Shown in pieces: positions 50,866-59,350 of a stretch of 64,000 nucleotides of DNA. The notes beneath the pieces are model-generated. The model searched no databases. It had not been told where the DNA came from and worked only from the letters and a program-made list of their open reading frames with translations. The translations under genes were made by a program, and so were the position numbers. This stretch comes from Micromonospora qiuiae (lineage in GTDB: Bacteria > Actinomycetota > Actinomycetes > Mycobacteriales > Micromonosporaceae), in NCBI RefSeq assembly GCF_016863555.1, contig NZ_BOPC01000032.1, positions 1 to 64,000 of the forward strand, given 5' to 3'. Numbering within the stretch: position 1 is the first letter of the stretch; each line of letters starts with the position of its first letter.

Positions 50866-51756
50866 ATGACCACACTTTCCGCACCGGCGGCCCGGCGGGT
50901 GAATCGGGTCGTCGACCAGGTCGACCTGGGCCCGACGCCCATGTCAGCGCGCAGCACCCTGGCCATCGCCCCCGGCAACGACGCCTGGACCGACCCGTTC
51001 CTGCTGATGGGAGAGGAACTGGTCAACCAGCCGGGGTTCGACTGGCATCCGCACCGTGGACTGGAGACCGTGACCCTGGTCCTCGACGGCGCCCTCGAGC
51101 ACGGCGACTCCCTGGGCAACGCCGGAGTGCTCGGGCCGGGCGATGTGCAGTGGATGACCGCGGGCCGGGGCGTCATCCACCGCGAGGTCGCCGTCCGCGC
51201 CGAACACGCTCGCGTGATCCAACTGTGGCTCAACCTGCCGTCGCACCTGAAGTTCGTCCCCACCGGTTACCAGGACCTACGGGCCGGCAGGCAGGCCGTG
51301 CATACCGAGCCGGGTGTGCTCGTCCAGGTGATCTCCGGCGAGACCGGGGCCGCACGCGGCCCGGCGGTCAACCAGTGGCCCATCCTCGGTGCGGTGATCA
51401 CCCTCGATCCGCGCACCGAGTACCGGCAGGTCATCGACGGCGCCGAGCGCGCCTTCGCGTACGTGATCGTGGGGCGGCTGACGATCGGGGGACGCTCGGT
51501 GGGCACCGGACAGACCGCCTGGTCCGATCCCGTATCCGGTCAGGGCGACGCGACCACACTGACGCTGACCACCGGCGACGGGGACGAGCGGACCACCGTG
51601 TTGCTGTTCGCGGGCCGGCCGATCGGTGAGTCCGTCGTCGCCAGCGGCCCGTTCGTCATGAACACCCGGGCCGAGATCGAACAGGCCTACCGCGACTTCC
51701 ACTCCGGAAAGTTCGGCAGCATCCCTCGCCATACGCGCCTGCCTGCGGGCAACTGA
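50866..51756 (+). CDS. Pirin-family protein
   Basis: A 296-residue bicupin of the pirin family. The N-terminal cupin has the metal site FDWHPHRGLETVTLVLDGALEH and the later MTAGRGVIHREVAVRAEHA, with three His and one Glu ligand. Some pirins act as quercetinases, others as regulators. ATG 50866 follows GAGGCAAAGG. It lies 22 bp upstream of the NmrA-like gene in the same operon and divergent from HxlR, a layout typical of electrophile or quinone stress genes. Confidence 0.87.
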   Translation: MTTLSAPAARRVNRVVDQVDLGPTPMSARSTLAIAPGNDAWTDPFLLMGEELVNQPGFDWHPHRGLETVTLVLDGALEHGDSLGNAGVLGPGDVQWMTAGRGVIHREVAVRAEHARVIQLWLNLPSHLKFVPTGYQDLRAGRQAVHTEPGVLVQVISGETGAARGPAVNQWPILGAVITLDPRTEYRQVIDGAERAFAYVIVGRLTIGGRSVGTGQTAWSDPVSGQGDATTLTLTTGDGDERTTVLLFAGRPIGESVVASGPFVMNTRAEIEQAYRDFHSGKFGSIPRHTRLPAGN

Positions 51757-51778
51757 AGAAACCTGAGGAGTTACGACG

Positions 51779-52717
51779 ATGACGACTGTCCTGGTAGCAG
51801 GTGCGACCGGAAGTCTCGGGAGCCTGATCGTGAAGAACCTGCTGGAACGAGGCGCCGATGTCCGGGCCCTGGTCCGTGGGCCCTCGAAGGACAAACTGCC
51901 GACCCATCCCCGCCTGACGCCGTACGTCGGCGACCTGACCGACGGCGCCGCCGCGCTCCAGCCGCTCGTCGACGGCGTGGAGGTCGTGGTGTCCGCGGTA
52001 CAGGGCGGTCCGGAGATCATCATCGACGGGCAGCGGGAACTGCTGCGGGCGGCGGAGCGCGCAGGTGTGCATCGGATGATCCCATCGGACTTCTCGATCA
52101 ACCTCCACGGTTACGGGTACGGCATCAACGTGCTGTCCGACCTGCGCCGCAGGTTCGCCGACGAGTTCGATTCATCGACTGTCGCGCGTACGTCGGTGTC
52201 GATCGGCGCGTTCCCGGAGTACTTCCTCGCCGACGTCCACGAGATCCTCGACCCGGTGGCGGGCACCTTCTCGATATGGGGCGACGGCACCCGCCCGATC
52301 GACATCACCACGATCCCGGACACCGCCGCGTACACGGCCGCGATCGCGCTCGACCCCAAGACCGCGGGCCGCGAGGTGCATGTGGTCGGTCAGCAGCTTT
52401 CCATGCTGGAACTTCGCAACGAGGTCGAGGCAGCGTCCGGACGCCGGTGGAAATTGGTGCGCAAGGGCACCCTGCGGGACCTACGCGCGGAGATCGCCCG
52501 CCGCCAGTTCACGGCGTCCAGCATGTTCGAGTACCTGGCCCTGCAATACCAGATCGCCATGTTCGACGGGACGGCCTCGCTGCGGGACGTCCGCAACGCG
52601 GATTATCCGGACGTGCTGCCGACCTCGGTCACCGCCTACCTTGCCGGCTCAGGCGCGGCACACTTCGCGGTGCCGGAAGAGAACTGGCGGCAGGATGAGT
52701 GGCCCACCGCGGTCTGA
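51779..52717 (+). CDS. NmrA-like NAD(P)-binding protein (atypical short-chain reductase)
   Basis: A 312-residue Rossmann protein with VLVAGATGSLGSLIVKNLLE as the dinucleotide-binding motif, ADVRALVRG, a DLTDGAAALQPLVDGVEVV segment, and RMIPSDFSINLHGYGYG as found in NmrA/PCBER (isoflavone reductase-like) proteins. Lys/Tyr catalytic residues of classical SDRs are not evident. It may be a quinone or aromatic-compound reductase or a redox sensor. Downstream of pirin in an HxlR-controlled pair and followed by a hairpin terminator. Confidence 0.83.
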   Translation: MTTVLVAGATGSLGSLIVKNLLERGADVRALVRGPSKDKLPTHPRLTPYVGDLTDGAAALQPLVDGVEVVVSAVQGGPEIIIDGQRELLRAAERAGVHRMIPSDFSINLHGYGYGINVLSDLRRRFADEFDSSTVARTSVSIGAFPEYFLADVHEILDPVAGTFSIWGDGTRPIDITTIPDTAAYTAAIALDPKTAGREVHVVGQQLSMLELRNEVEAASGRRWKLVRKGTLRDLRAEIARRQFTASSMFEYLALQYQIAMFDGTASLRDVRNADYPDVLPTSVTAYLAGSGAAHFAVPEENWRQDEWPTAV

Positions 52718-52729
52718 GCGGCTGTCGAT

Positions 52730-52765
52730 GCCCTGAGCGAGCGTGGTTCTCGGATCGCTCAGGGC
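52730..52765 (+). terminator. Hairpin terminator after NmrA-like gene
   Basis: Perfect 11-bp arms GCCCTGAGCGA (52730-52740) and TCGCTCAGGGC (52755-52765) with a 14-base loop start 12 bp after the stop. They separate the oxidative-stress operon from the helicase operon. Confidence 0.8.
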
Positions 52766-52921
52766 AGAAGGCTGCGCCCATCTGACGCAGGCTGTCCCGA
52801 CCACTGGGCTGGCATCCGGAGCTGCGAAGGGGTGTCGCGTATCTGACCTAGGCTCCACTATGGCTGATCGCCCAGTCAACCACAGTGGATATTGACGTAG
52901 CATGCCGCGGGTGATGCGCTC

Positions 52922-55900
52922 ATGAGGCCGACGATCGCCGCCGACACCCTGCGCCGGACCCTCACGCAGTACCTGACCACCACCTTCGGGTTGACCGAGG
53001 AGGGCGTACGCCAGGGCTTGGAGGGTTTTCTCTCCCACCCGGAGCAGGGCATCTTTCGCGGACCGTACCTGCGGATCCGCACCCCCTTCCGCCCGGCGGA
53101 CGGTGATTGGCGGGCGTGCCTGGACTGGGCGCCGGAAGACTTCACCCCCTACCGGCACCAGGCCAAGGCGTTCGCCCGCCTGTCGACCAGGGGAAAGGCC
53201 GCCGAGCCGACGCTGATCACCACCGGCACCGGCTCCGGCAAGACCGAGTCGTTCCTGATCCCCGTCCTGGATCACTGCCGCCGGCGCAGGCAGCAGGGAC
53301 GGGCCGGCGTCAAGGCGATCCTGCTCTACCCGATGAACGCCCTGGCCACCGACCAGACCCAGCGCATCAACGAACTGCTCACCAAGGACCCGGCGCTGGC
53401 CGAGGTCACCGCCGGCCTCTACATCGGCGACGTCTCGGAGATCGAGTACTCGCGCGTGATGAACCGGCGCTCGGAGATGCGCCGCACCCCGCCGGACATC
53501 CTGATCACCAACTACAAGATGCTCGACCTGCTGCTTCAGCGCGCCGACGACCTGCCGCTGTGGGAGGGCGCCGAGCCGGCGTACGTGGTGCTCGACGAGT
53601 TCCACACCTACGACGGCGCGCAAGGCACCGACGTGGCGATGCTGCTGCGCCGGCTGGCCGCCGCGCTCGGCCTGGCCGAGCCGGACCGCCCGCTGGGGCC
53701 GATCTGCCCGGTGGCCACCTCCGCCACCCTCGGCGAAGGCGGCGGCCGGGACGGCCGGACCGCCATCCGGGAGGTCGCCGAGCAGGTCTTCGGCATCGCG
53801 TTCGACCCGGACTCCCTGGTGGGGGAGGAGCGCTACGAGCCCGGCGAGTTCATGGCCGGACAGGATTTCAGCCTGCCGCTGCCCAGCCCCGAGCAGATCG
53901 CCGCCGTCGACGGCCGGGATCCGGCGAAGATGATGGCCGAGGTCGCCGAGTTGGTGCTCGGCGAGGACTGCCTCGGCAAGCCGAAGCAACTCGGGCAGCT
54001 GCTGCTCAAGCATCCGCTGACCAAGGCGGTGCTCGACTCGCTCGGCCCGGCCCCGCGCACCTTCGACGAGATCATCGACGTGCTGCCGCGCAAGAACGCC
54101 ACCGGCTGGGGCAGCGCGATGAAGAGCCGACCCGAGACCACCGCGAAAGCCCTGGCCCGATTCGTCGGGCTGCTGTCCATGGCCCGCAACCCGCACGATC
54201 CGCGCAGACCACTGCTCAACATCGAAACCCACCTGTGGGTACGCGCCGTCTCCCGGCTGCTGCGCGGCACCTCCCACCAGGCCACCTTCGGCTGGTACGG
54301 CGAAGCGCCCCGCGAGCTGGACCCCTACGCCACCGAGCGCGACACGGTCATCGCCGACAACCGTCACCTGCGGCTGCCGGCCGTCTACTGCCGGCACTGC
54401 GGACGCTCCGGCTGGATGGCGCTGTCGCCGGAAAAGGACCCGCAGGAGCTGGAGACCGACCCGGACAAGATCTACCGGGCCAGCGTCGGGCGGGACAAGC
54501 GCCGGGTGCGGGCGCTGATCGCGGCCACCGACGACGAGATCCGGCAGCGGGTGAGTGGCCTGCTGGTGCTGGAGTACGGCCGCCGGGTGCGCCCCTACGA
54601 CGAGCAACGCGACCGGACGTCGGGCGACGACGAGATCGTGGTGCTCGGTGACCTGCTCGGCATCGACGCGGCCGAGAAGGACCGCTGCCCCTCCTGCCAG
54701 CTCGACCATGGCATCCGCTTCCTCGGTGCCGGCCTGGCCACTCTCGCGTCGGTGGCCATCACCCAGCTCTTCACCGGCGGTGAGCTGGACCGGGCGGAAC
54801 GGAAGACGTTGCTCTTCAACGACTCCGTCCAGGACGCGGCACACCGGGCCGGGTTCGTCGCCAACCGGTCGTACGCCTTCTCGCTGCGTTCGCTGCTGGC
54901 CGACCAGCTCACCCCCGGCCAGCCCGTCGGGCTGGACGACCTGGTCGTGCAGATGGTCGCGGAGGCAGCCCGGCCGGAGATCCTCTCCACCGTCGTACCG
55001 CCGGACCTGCACGGCCAGCCGGGCGTGGACGGCCTGCTCGCCGGGGACGAGACCGGCAGCCGGCAGACCTGGTCGCTGATCGGCGAACGGCTCGTCTTCG
55101 CCACGTTGCTGGAGGCCGGGTTGCGCTCCCGGCAGGGCCGCACCCTGGAGTTGACCCGGACCGTGGCCGTCGAGGTGGCGCTCGACGACCCGGCGACGGC
55201 GATCGCGCTCTGCCGCGACGTGCAGCTCACCGGCCCCGGCCAGCTCGACGGCGCGGCACCCGACGACGCCCGCTACCTGGCCTTCCTGCGCGGCCTGCTG
55301 GAACGGCTGCGCATCCGGGGCGCGGTCTACCACGAGTGGCTGGTGCCGTACCTGCGGCGCGGCGGCACCCGGTGGCAGGTGTGGGGTGGCCGTCCCGCCG
55401 GCATGCCCGCCTTCCCCCGAGGCGTCTCCGCGCCCGCCTTCCTGCTGGCGACCCCGAAATCCCGCTCCGAGTTCGACGCGATCACCGCCCGCGGCAACTG
55501 GTACCAGGACTGGACCGCCCGCTGCCTCGGCCTGGACCTGGGCGAGGCCGCCGGCTACCTGAGCCGGCTGATGCCGGCCCTGGCCGCTGCCGGCATCGTC
55601 GCCACCGGCGACACCGAGGACGGCAACACCGTGTACGGGCTGCTCCCCGGTCACCTGCGGGTCACCCGCCTCGACGACACCGCCGCCGTCGCGGCCGGCG
55701 TCGGCTGCGACACCTGCCAGTGGCAGCAGACCGAGCATCCCGACCGGGTCGCCGACTGGGACGGCCAGCCGTGCCGGCAGTACCGCTGCCGTGGTCGCCT
55801 CCGACCCGCACCCGACGACACCGCGCCGCACGACTACTACCGGCGGCTCTACCTGGAGAGCGACGTCTTCCGGGTGGTGACCGGCGAGCACACCGGCATG

Positions 55901-58900
55901 CTCACCCGGCCCCAGCGGGAAAAGGTCGAGCAGCAGTTCCGTGACGGCAGCCGCTACACCGACCCGAACGTCCTCTCCTGCACCCCGACGCTGGAGATGG
56001 GCATCGACATCGGCGCGCTCTCCGCGGTGGTGCTGGCGTCGCTGCCGCACGGGCCCGCCAACTACGTCCAGCGGGCCGGTCGCGCCGGCCGCAAGAGCGG
56101 CAACGCGCTCGTGCTCACCCTGGTCGGTCGCACCGAACGGGACCGCTACTACCTCACCGAGCCGCGCGACATGATCGCCGGGCAGATCGTGCCACCCGGC
56201 TGCTTCCTCTCCGCCGTGGAGATCCTGCGCCGGCAGTACCTCGCCCACCTGATCGACCTGGCCGCCCGCGGCCACCTGCCCGGTGTGCTGCCGATGCCCC
56301 GCCGGGCGCACGTCCTCTTCGGCCCGAGCGGCTGGCTGGCCCACCTCGCCGAGGCCGGTCGCCGCGACGGGGCACGCCTGGTCGAGGACTTCCTGGCCCT
56401 CTTCGGCGACAAGATCCTGCGGACCGCCGCCGATCAACTGCGCGAGTTCGCCGTCGACGGCGTCGTCCACCGGGTCAAGGAGGCCGACGAGCACTGGGAG
56501 CTGCGCCTGGCCGATCTGCGGCGCCGGCTCCAGGAGATCGCCGCCGCCCGGGGCGCGCTGGTGGCCAGCGACCCGGACCACGCCCGCGAGCTGAAGATGC
56601 TCAAGGCGGAGGAGGCCGCCGCACGACGCCGGCTGCGGGAGATCAGCGGCGCCGCCGCGCACGGCACCCTGGTCGAGTTCGGACTGCTGCCCAACTACGC
56701 CCTCACCGACACCCGCACCGACCTCGAGGCCACCCTCACCTGGGAGGAACAGGTCAACGGCGACCGCCGCTTCCACAGCGAGCTGCGCGAGTACGCCCGC
56801 CCCGCCCGTCAGGCGCTGGTGGAGATCGTCCCCGGTAACAGCTACTACGTGCGGGGCTACCAGCATGAGATCTCCGGCTTGGAGGTCGGCCCGGCCGATC
56901 GGCCCGCGTACGAGCAGTGGCGGGTCTGCGCCCAGTGCGGCTACGTCCGCACCCACCTGGCACAGGAGGACACCAGCCCCTGCCCGCGCTGCGAGGACCG
57001 GGGCATCGCCGATCACGGGCGACTCTTCCAGGTCCTCCAGCCGAGCCGCGTCTACAGCCGCGACAAGCGCGACGACGCGCGCATCCGCGACGACAGTGAC
57101 GACCGTACGCGCCGCTTCTACGCCACCACGGTCGCGGTCGACATCGACCCGGCGAAGGTCGACTCGTCCTGGCGGCACGCCCACGAGACCTTCGGTGTCG
57201 ACTACAGCCGGCACGCCATGATCCGCCACTTCAACCTGGGCGCCCAACGTTTCGACCGGGCCGCCGAGGTGTTCGCCGGCGAGGAGGTGCGGATCAACCG
57301 CTTCCACACCTGCACCTCGTGCGGCGGCACCACCGTCGACGGCGCTCCGGCGATCAGCCAGCAACTCGCCGCGCAGGCGTCCGGGGCGACGGTGGTGCAG
57401 GGCGCCGAGCACCACCGGCCCTGGTGCCCGTACCGGCGTTCGCCGGCCGCGCCGGACGCCCACGTCGACCTGATCCTCGCCCACGAGCTGGAGACCGAGG
57501 CGCTGCGCATCCTGATCCCGGCGGCGACCGCGCTGGTGGCGGAGCGGGTCGTCTCCCTCGCCGCGGCGATCCGGCTCGGCATCGCCGCCCAGTACGGTGG
57601 CGACCCGGCGCACCTTCAAGCAGTCTCGGCCACCATGCCGGACGGGCAGAGCGACGGCACGCGCAACTTCGTCGTGGTCTTCGACACCCAGCCGCAGGGC
57701 ACCGGATACCTGCACCGGCTCGCCGAACCGGACGAGTTCCGCCGCGTGCTGGAACTGGCCCGGCAGCGGATCGCCAACTGCGAGTGCCGCCGCCAGGCCA
57801 AGCCCGTCTGCCACCGCTGCCTGCTGCGCTACGCCCGTAACGAGCAGTTCGCCCTGATGAGCCGCGACGAGGCGCTGGGCATGCTGGACAAGCTCCTGGA
57901 CAGCTGGAATGTGGAGAAGGGCACCCGCACCGACGAGATCTCGCTGATCCACCAGGTGGAGAGCGAGCTGGAAATGCGTTTCCTCACCAAGCTGCTGGCC
58001 CTCGGCGCCACGCCGAACTCCGGCCTGCGGGTCGAGAAGCGCACCGACCACGACGGCGCCCGCATCGCTGATCTCCGGTTCGTCACCGACGGCGGGCAGA
58101 ACGTCACCCACTGGCAGATGAAGCTCCAGAACACCGTCCAGGGCACCCGACCGGACGTGCACTTCACACGCCTCGACGCGCCGTCGCCCGAGGTCGCCGT
58201 CTACCTCGACGGCTTCAAGTACCACGCCTCCAGCCAGTACAACCGGCTCGCCGACGACGCCGAGAAACGGGCCAGGCTGCGCGCCCACGGCTACCTGGTC
58301 TTCGCCGCCACCTGGGACGACGTGGCGACGTGGGGCAACGCGGAGCGGCCCGGTCGCTGGTTGCCGTACGGCGGCATCAGCCGGCAGACCGCCCGCGAGC
58401 GGTACCGCACCTTCCTGCCGGGCGCCGACCCGGACGAACTGGAGACGACGGTCTGGGCCAACCCGATCGAGCAACTGCTGCGCTTCCTCGCCGAGCCCGA
58501 CCTGCACCGCTGGCAGCGGCGGGCCGAGGCCGTCCTCGCCGGTCTGCTCCCGCAGGCCCGGGAGAACAGCCGCTGTGACTCCGGCGGCGTCGCCGACCGG
58601 CTCCTCGCGGCGCTGCGTGGCGAGCCACTGCCGCCACCCGCCGCCCAAGGAAAGATCATGGTCGTGCGGGCCCGCGACGCCGCCGACTGTACCCTGGCGC
58701 TCCTCGTTGACGGCCGCAACAAGCCGCTGCCGACATGGTCGGCGCTGGCGGTGCTCGACGACCTGCCAGCGGCGGTCGCCGCAGACGGGCACAAGCAGCG
58801 CTGGGCGGGCTGGTTGGCGTGGGGCAACGTCATCCAGTTCCTGGCCGAGGGAGGCGGCGACGCCGGACAGCTCGTGGTCTCCAGCCTCGACACGTTCGAA

Positions 58901-59350
58901 CCGGCGTCGATGGCCGTCGCCGAGGGCACCGGGCTCTCCCTGACCCGACGCGCCCTGCCGCTGGACGAGGAGACGGCGACCTGGCTCGGTGCGGTCACCC
59001 AGCCGACCCCGGCGCAGCCGGTGCAGGAGGGCTCGCCCTGGGGCGACGTGCTGCGTTACGTGGATCCCGACGAGGGCACCCTGGAGGGTCTGGTCCAGCA
59101 GTTGGCCGAGCGGGACCTGCCGCTGCCGGTCGTCGGTTACGAACTCGGGGACCAGGGCTGGCAGGCGGAACTGGCCTGGCCCGAGCGGCGGATCGCCATC
59201 GTGCTCAGCGGGTCGCCGGACGATCCGGAGATCGAGGACCGGGATCGGGCGTACGCCGAGGCGGGCTGGCGTGCCGGAACTGCGCGGCAATGGTCGGTGG
59301 ACGAGTTGGCGGCGCGGCTGTCCGCGACGAGTGGGGGAGCAGACCGATGA
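52922..59350 (+). CDS. Giant DUF1998 DEAD/DEAH helicase with nuclease-like C-terminal region (DruE- or DrmA/B-like)
   Basis: A 2142-residue superfamily 2 helicase. The first RecA domain has GTGSGKT (K107) and DEFH (D225-H228). The second has SCTPTLEMGIDIGALSAVVL and QRAGRAGR (from 1050). Around 1620-1633 the DUF1998/MZB zinc cluster CEC-x7-CHRC is intact. Further on, residues about 1680-1790 look like a Vsr/DUF559-type PD-(D/E)XK nuclease: MRFLTKL, TRPDVHF with D1745, VAVYLDGFKYH with D1763 and H1768. Length and layout match DruE of Druantia, or a DrmA-DrmB fusion of DISARM; which is closer cannot be decided by eye. ATG 52922 has no strong ribosome site. It overlaps the UvrD-like gene by ATGA and is likely to open the right-hand defence operon. 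Confidence 0.83.
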   Translation: MRPTIAADTLRRTLTQYLTTTFGLTEEGVRQGLEGFLSHPEQGIFRGPYLRIRTPFRPADGDWRACLDWAPEDFTPYRHQAKAFARLSTRGKAAEPTLITTGTGSGKTESFLIPVLDHCRRRRQQGRAGVKAILLYPMNALATDQTQRINELLTKDPALAEVTAGLYIGDVSEIEYSRVMNRRSEMRRTPPDILITNYKMLDLLLQRADDLPLWEGAEPAYVVLDEFHTYDGAQGTDVAMLLRRLAAALGLAEPDRPLGPICPVATSATLGEGGGRDGRTAIREVAEQVFGIAFDPDSLVGEERYEPGEFMAGQDFSLPLPSPEQIAAVDGRDPAKMMAEVAELVLGEDCLGKPKQLGQLLLKHPLTKAVLDSLGPAPRTFDEIIDVLPRKNATGWGSAMKSRPETTAKALARFVGLLSMARNPHDPRRPLLNIETHLWVRAVSRLLRGTSHQATFGWYGEAPRELDPYATERDTVIADNRHLRLPAVYCRHCGRSGWMALSPEKDPQELETDPDKIYRASVGRDKRRVRALIAATDDEIRQRVSGLLVLEYGRRVRPYDEQRDRTSGDDEIVVLGDLLGIDAAEKDRCPSCQLDHGIRFLGAGLATLASVAITQLFTGGELDRAERKTLLFNDSVQDAAHRAGFVANRSYAFSLRSLLADQLTPGQPVGLDDLVVQMVAEAARPEILSTVVPPDLHGQPGVDGLLAGDETGSRQTWSLIGERLVFATLLEAGLRSRQGRTLELTRTVAVEVALDDPATAIALCRDVQLTGPGQLDGAAPDDARYLAFLRGLLERLRIRGAVYHEWLVPYLRRGGTRWQVWGGRPAGMPAFPRGVSAPAFLLATPKSRSEFDAITARGNWYQDWTARCLGLDLGEAAGYLSRLMPALAAAGIVATGDTEDGNTVYGLLPGHLRVTRLDDTAAVAAGVGCDTCQWQQTEHPDRVADWDGQPCRQYRCRGRLRPAPDDTAPHDYYRRLYLESDVFRVVTGEHTGMLTRPQREKVEQQFRDGSRYTDPNVLSCTPTLEMGIDIGALSAVVLASLPHGPANYVQRAGRAGRKSGNALVLTLVGRTERDRYYLTEPRDMIAGQIVPPGCFLSAVEILRRQYLAHLIDLAARGHLPGVLPMPRRAHVLFGPSGWLAHLAEAGRRDGARLVEDFLALFGDKILRTAADQLREFAVDGVVHRVKEADEHWELRLADLRRRLQEIAAARGALVASDPDHARELKMLKAEEAAARRRLREISGAAAHGTLVEFGLLPNYALTDTRTDLEATLTWEEQVNGDRRFHSELREYARPARQALVEIVPGNSYYVRGYQHEISGLEVGPADRPAYEQWRVCAQCGYVRTHLAQEDTSPCPRCEDRGIADHGRLFQVLQPSRVYSRDKRDDARIRDDSDDRTRRFYATTVAVDIDPAKVDSSWRHAHETFGVDYSRHAMIRHFNLGAQRFDRAAEVFAGEEVRINRFHTCTSCGGTTVDGAPAISQQLAAQASGATVVQGAEHHRPWCPYRRSPAAPDAHVDLILAHELETEALRILIPAATALVAERVVSLAAAIRLGIAAQYGGDPAHLQAVSATMPDGQSDGTRNFVVVFDTQPQGTGYLHRLAEPDEFRRVLELARQRIANCECRRQAKPVCHRCLLRYARNEQFALMSRDEALGMLDKLLDSWNVEKGTRTDEISLIHQVESELEMRFLTKLLALGATPNSGLRVEKRTDHDGARIADLRFVTDGGQNVTHWQMKLQNTVQGTRPDVHFTRLDAPSPEVAVYLDGFKYHASSQYNRLADDAEKRARLRAHGYLVFAATWDDVATWGNAERPGRWLPYGGISRQTARERYRTFLPGADPDELETTVWANPIEQLLRFLAEPDLHRWQRRAEAVLAGLLPQARENSRCDSGGVADRLLAALRGEPLPPPAAQGKIMVVRARDAADCTLALLVDGRNKPLPTWSALAVLDDLPAAVAADGHKQRWAGWLAWGNVIQFLAEGGGDAGQLVVSSLDTFEPASMAVAEGTGLSLTRRALPLDEETATWLGAVTQPTPAQPVQEGSPWGDVLRYVDPDEGTLEGLVQQLAERDLPLPVVGYELGDQGWQAELAWPERRIAIVLSGSPDDPEIEDRDRAYAEAGWRAGTARQWSVDELAARLSATSGGADR

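Noticed and set aside
52649..59290. A 2213-codon open frame on the minus strand opposite the DUF1998 helicase
   Set aside because: High GC with G/C-ending codons on the plus strand suppresses stops on the other strand. The minus translation is Arg/Pro/Gly/Val-rich with no domain, while the plus frame has complete helicase motifs.
58735..59346. Long N-terminal extension of the UvrD-like gene
   Set aside because: The open frame upstream of 59347 overlaps the helicase gene in another frame and is Arg/Gly-rich; ATG 59347 gives an ATGA overlap and starts the RelE-like domain.
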